A DNA stretch of 64,000 nt from Hybos culiciformis (taxonomy: Eukaryota; Arthropoda; Insecta; Diptera; Hybotidae). Below the pieces are notes generated by a model that had not been told where the DNA came from, searched no databases, and worked only from the letters and a program-made list of their open reading frames with translations. Shown piece after piece: positions 61,701 to 64,000 of the stretch. The DNA lies in contig OZ023273.1 in NCBI GenBank assembly GCA_964007475.1, positions 17,807,922-17,871,921 on the forward strand, in the 5' to 3' direction. Position 1 is the stretch's first letter. Every line of letters starts with the position of its first letter. The position numbers were made by a program, and so were the translations under genes.

Positions 61701-64000
61701 AACCGCTACAGAGCTCGAAACAATTTTTCGAATAAAATACTTTCGAAAAATCTAAAATATAAAATTCTTCTCTAGATTGAATACATAAAACTTTTATATC
61801 CGCAAGGCTATTAAACTGAAATTCTTTTCATCATTATCGTTTAAAAAAGTTTCTCTCTATAACATTCGCTTTTATTTTGTAAATAAAGACAAGAGAAAAT
61901 TATAACAGAATTTCTCCAAGGGAAATGATTTTTATATATATGAAATAGCTATAAATTTGAGGAATTCTGTCTGTATTTTCTTAACAATTTTTTTTTTAAC
62001 TTTATAACTGAAAATATTTGAGATTCTGTTAAATTTATCTATTGGATACATTCATTTAGAAAGTTATATTAATTTATAACTATTTATTTCTTCCTCATTC
62101 ATTCCCAGAACACAAAAAATATATCTGCTGTCAACAACATTTTCAAAATAAGGATAAGAATATTGGATAATCAAAAATAAGAAAATTAAAGCCGTGACAT
62201 ATAACTATTTTTCCGAAATACATTTATTTTATTTGTATATTAGCATTATGAATTATGAACTCAGTTTTAAAATTTATATAAAAGACTTTTTCACTTATCA
62301 AAAATTGTGTCGATTTTTAAATTAATTTCATATGTATATAATAAGTTGGAAATCTTTTTTATCGAATTTCATTGAAAACATAAGAAAGAACTTCAAAAGA
62401 AAAGATTTTTTAACACTTTAGAAATTGTTTTGTTATTTTGTTTTAAGGGTAATAATATTGTTCTCAATATTTTTCTTTACCAGCCAGTGTTTGAATCCTA
62501 TAAGCAATAAACTAAACAAAGTTAAGGAATTTTTTTTTTTTACATAACCAGAAACAGCAAATAAAATTGTAAATAAGTACATATAAAATAATATTTTTTT
62601 TTTTTGTAAGTTTAAGAAAATATTTTGTTTACATTAAAATGGAATTTTCTTCAAGAAAATATTTTACTTGGAAAACTTAAAAATAAATATATACATATGT
62701 AGGTGAATTTTATCATTTTGGCAGAAAGGTAGTTAGGTATTCAGAAATAAAAGAAATAAATACAAAGAGAAAAATTATTCGGAAAATTTTAAGTTTTAAA
62801 TATTTTGAATTTATTGTTGAAATAAATTGTTTATAATTTAATTGATTTAAACTTTAATTAATATGTTTGTCTTTCGAACAAAAAAAAAACAGTTTTCAAG
62901 CTAAACGTGAAATTTGTTTTTTTTTTGTTTTAATGCCTTGAAATGTTTTTAATTGTTAATAGTTAATGTATTTTTAATATTAAGGAAAATACTGTGATTT
63001 CTCTCTTATATATTTTATTGAATGTTATTTATAAAAGAAAAGAAAATTATGACAATTTTTGAATGGACAATAAACGCTATTTTGTGACGCAAATATATCA
63101 AAATAAAATATTTCCATAATCTAATTATTTATGTGGTTCTTTGATATCATTACATTAATTACAACACTCAGACTATTTACGTCTATATTAAATTTGATAG
63201 GAAATTATTTATGACAAAAGGATCAAGTAAATGATCCATAGGTCTGGACAAGAAAGCAAAATCAATATTCATTGGCCTAGCAATTAATCAGTTTTAGGAA
63301 GTTGTTCATATTTATAAAATGTATCATTGGGATGAGTGAATGAATAGTAAAAAAATTAAAATTCTAGAGCTAGCTTAATTTATGCACATATTAAATTGAA
63401 TTGGATTATTATTTCAAGCGGTTTCATTTAATTAAATTTCTAGTACATATACTAATTCCAATTGGTTTTTGAACTATTTATGAGAATAACAATTAATTTT
63501 TTTACATTATATTTTATATTATACTCTATTATATGTACAAAAAAAATATTAGAATTTTAAAAAAAGAAGCAAATTTGTGAATTTAAGAAATTTATATGTG
63601 ATCTGCAATTTGAACAAAAAATATATATAATTTTTCTTATTCAAACATGAAAAAAAAAAAAAGAAAAAAATAAACAGAAAACTTTGAAAAATGTTATTTT
63701 AAAGTTAGTTTTCAAGAAAAACTTCCGAATTTCAAACTTTTTTTTAGACTTTTAAAATTGGTTTTCTAATTTTTTTTTAAATTTTTTTTTTTTTCAGAAA
63801 CAATGATGGAACAAAAACTTTTTAAAAAGTTTTTAACATTATTTAACACATATATTTCACACTTTTGTTAAGTTTCAAGAAACAATTTTCTTGCGGAAAA
63901 ATACATATAATTTTTTTTTTCTGTAAATACACCTAAATTTGAAATAAAACTTTATTAGAAATTTTATTCTCTTGTTTGGTTTTTTATTTTTTTATAAAAT
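56357..64000. other. Upstream region, no confident gene
   Basis: A/T-rich DNA upstream of the probable short-form first exon; it may be intron of longer dystrophin isoforms or intergenic. An 11-unit ATT microsatellite lies at 58718-58750 and a higher-complexity patch at 57225-57330. No dystrophin-like or other exon was recognised. Confidence 0.55.
58718..58750. repeat. (ATT)11 microsatellite
   Basis: Eleven perfect ATT units. Confidence 0.9.

Noticed and set aside
1..64000. CRISPR arrays, operons, riboswitches, bacterial signals
   Set aside because: None seen; the window is clearly eukaryotic with spliced genes.

Overview
The window is a very A+T-rich (roughly four fifths A/T by eye) piece of an insect nuclear genome. 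The genes are insect-type and spliced: four RR-2 cuticular proteins and the 3' part of dystrophin, whose exons read closely like fly dystrophin. A holometabolous insect, possibly a fly, fits best; the species cannot be named from this sequence. No bacterial, organellar or viral genes are seen.

Layout. 1-11 kb: no confident gene; one TIR/foldback element (6007-6755) with a tRNA-like core. 11.4-28.8 kb: a loose cluster of four two-exon RR-2 genes (CPR-1, minus, 11393-13143; CPR-2, plus, 22044-23418; CPR-3, minus, 24971-25822; CPR-4, minus, 27657-28739). Each has a 12-nt first coding exon (MAFK, MTFK or MSYK), a phase-0 intron cutting the signal peptide, and the same core promoter geometry: TATAAAA with an initiator starting exactly 32 bases downstream. 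A Helitron 5'-end-like remnant lies near 14.25 kb. 28.8-31.9 kb: intergenic.

31.9-56.4 kb: dystrophin on the minus strand. Twelve coding exons can be placed by phase-compatible splice junctions: 48231-47972, 43265-43065, 42989-42856, 42322-42093, 42007-41879, 39331-39235, 37299-37166, 36809-36654, 36575-36048, 35977-35731, 34830-34639 (in-frame cassette, inferred) and 32059-31935. They encode spectrin-type helix, WW, EF-hand-like, ZZ zinc finger and C-terminal coiled coils, about 746 residues without the cassette or 810 with it. A probable first exon of a short isoform lies at 56356-56261 but carries an in-frame TAA. The actin-binding and long-rod exons are not in the window. The 8-kb first intron holds a second TIR element (51685-52890) with a 5S-rRNA-like core.

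56.4-64 kb: no convincing gene; upstream sequence or an intron of longer dystrophin forms.

The CPR proteins are secreted and bind chitin in hard cuticle. Dystrophin links cytoskeleton to the membrane glycoprotein complex. They are neighbours, not one pathway. The most unusual signal is the pair of TIR elements. Both begin with a CAC..AG plus poly-A terminus, have TA target duplications and arms packed with one short motif, and enclose a piece of a Pol III gene (tRNA-like in one, 5S-like in the other) followed by about 240-250 bp of A-rich simple sequence.
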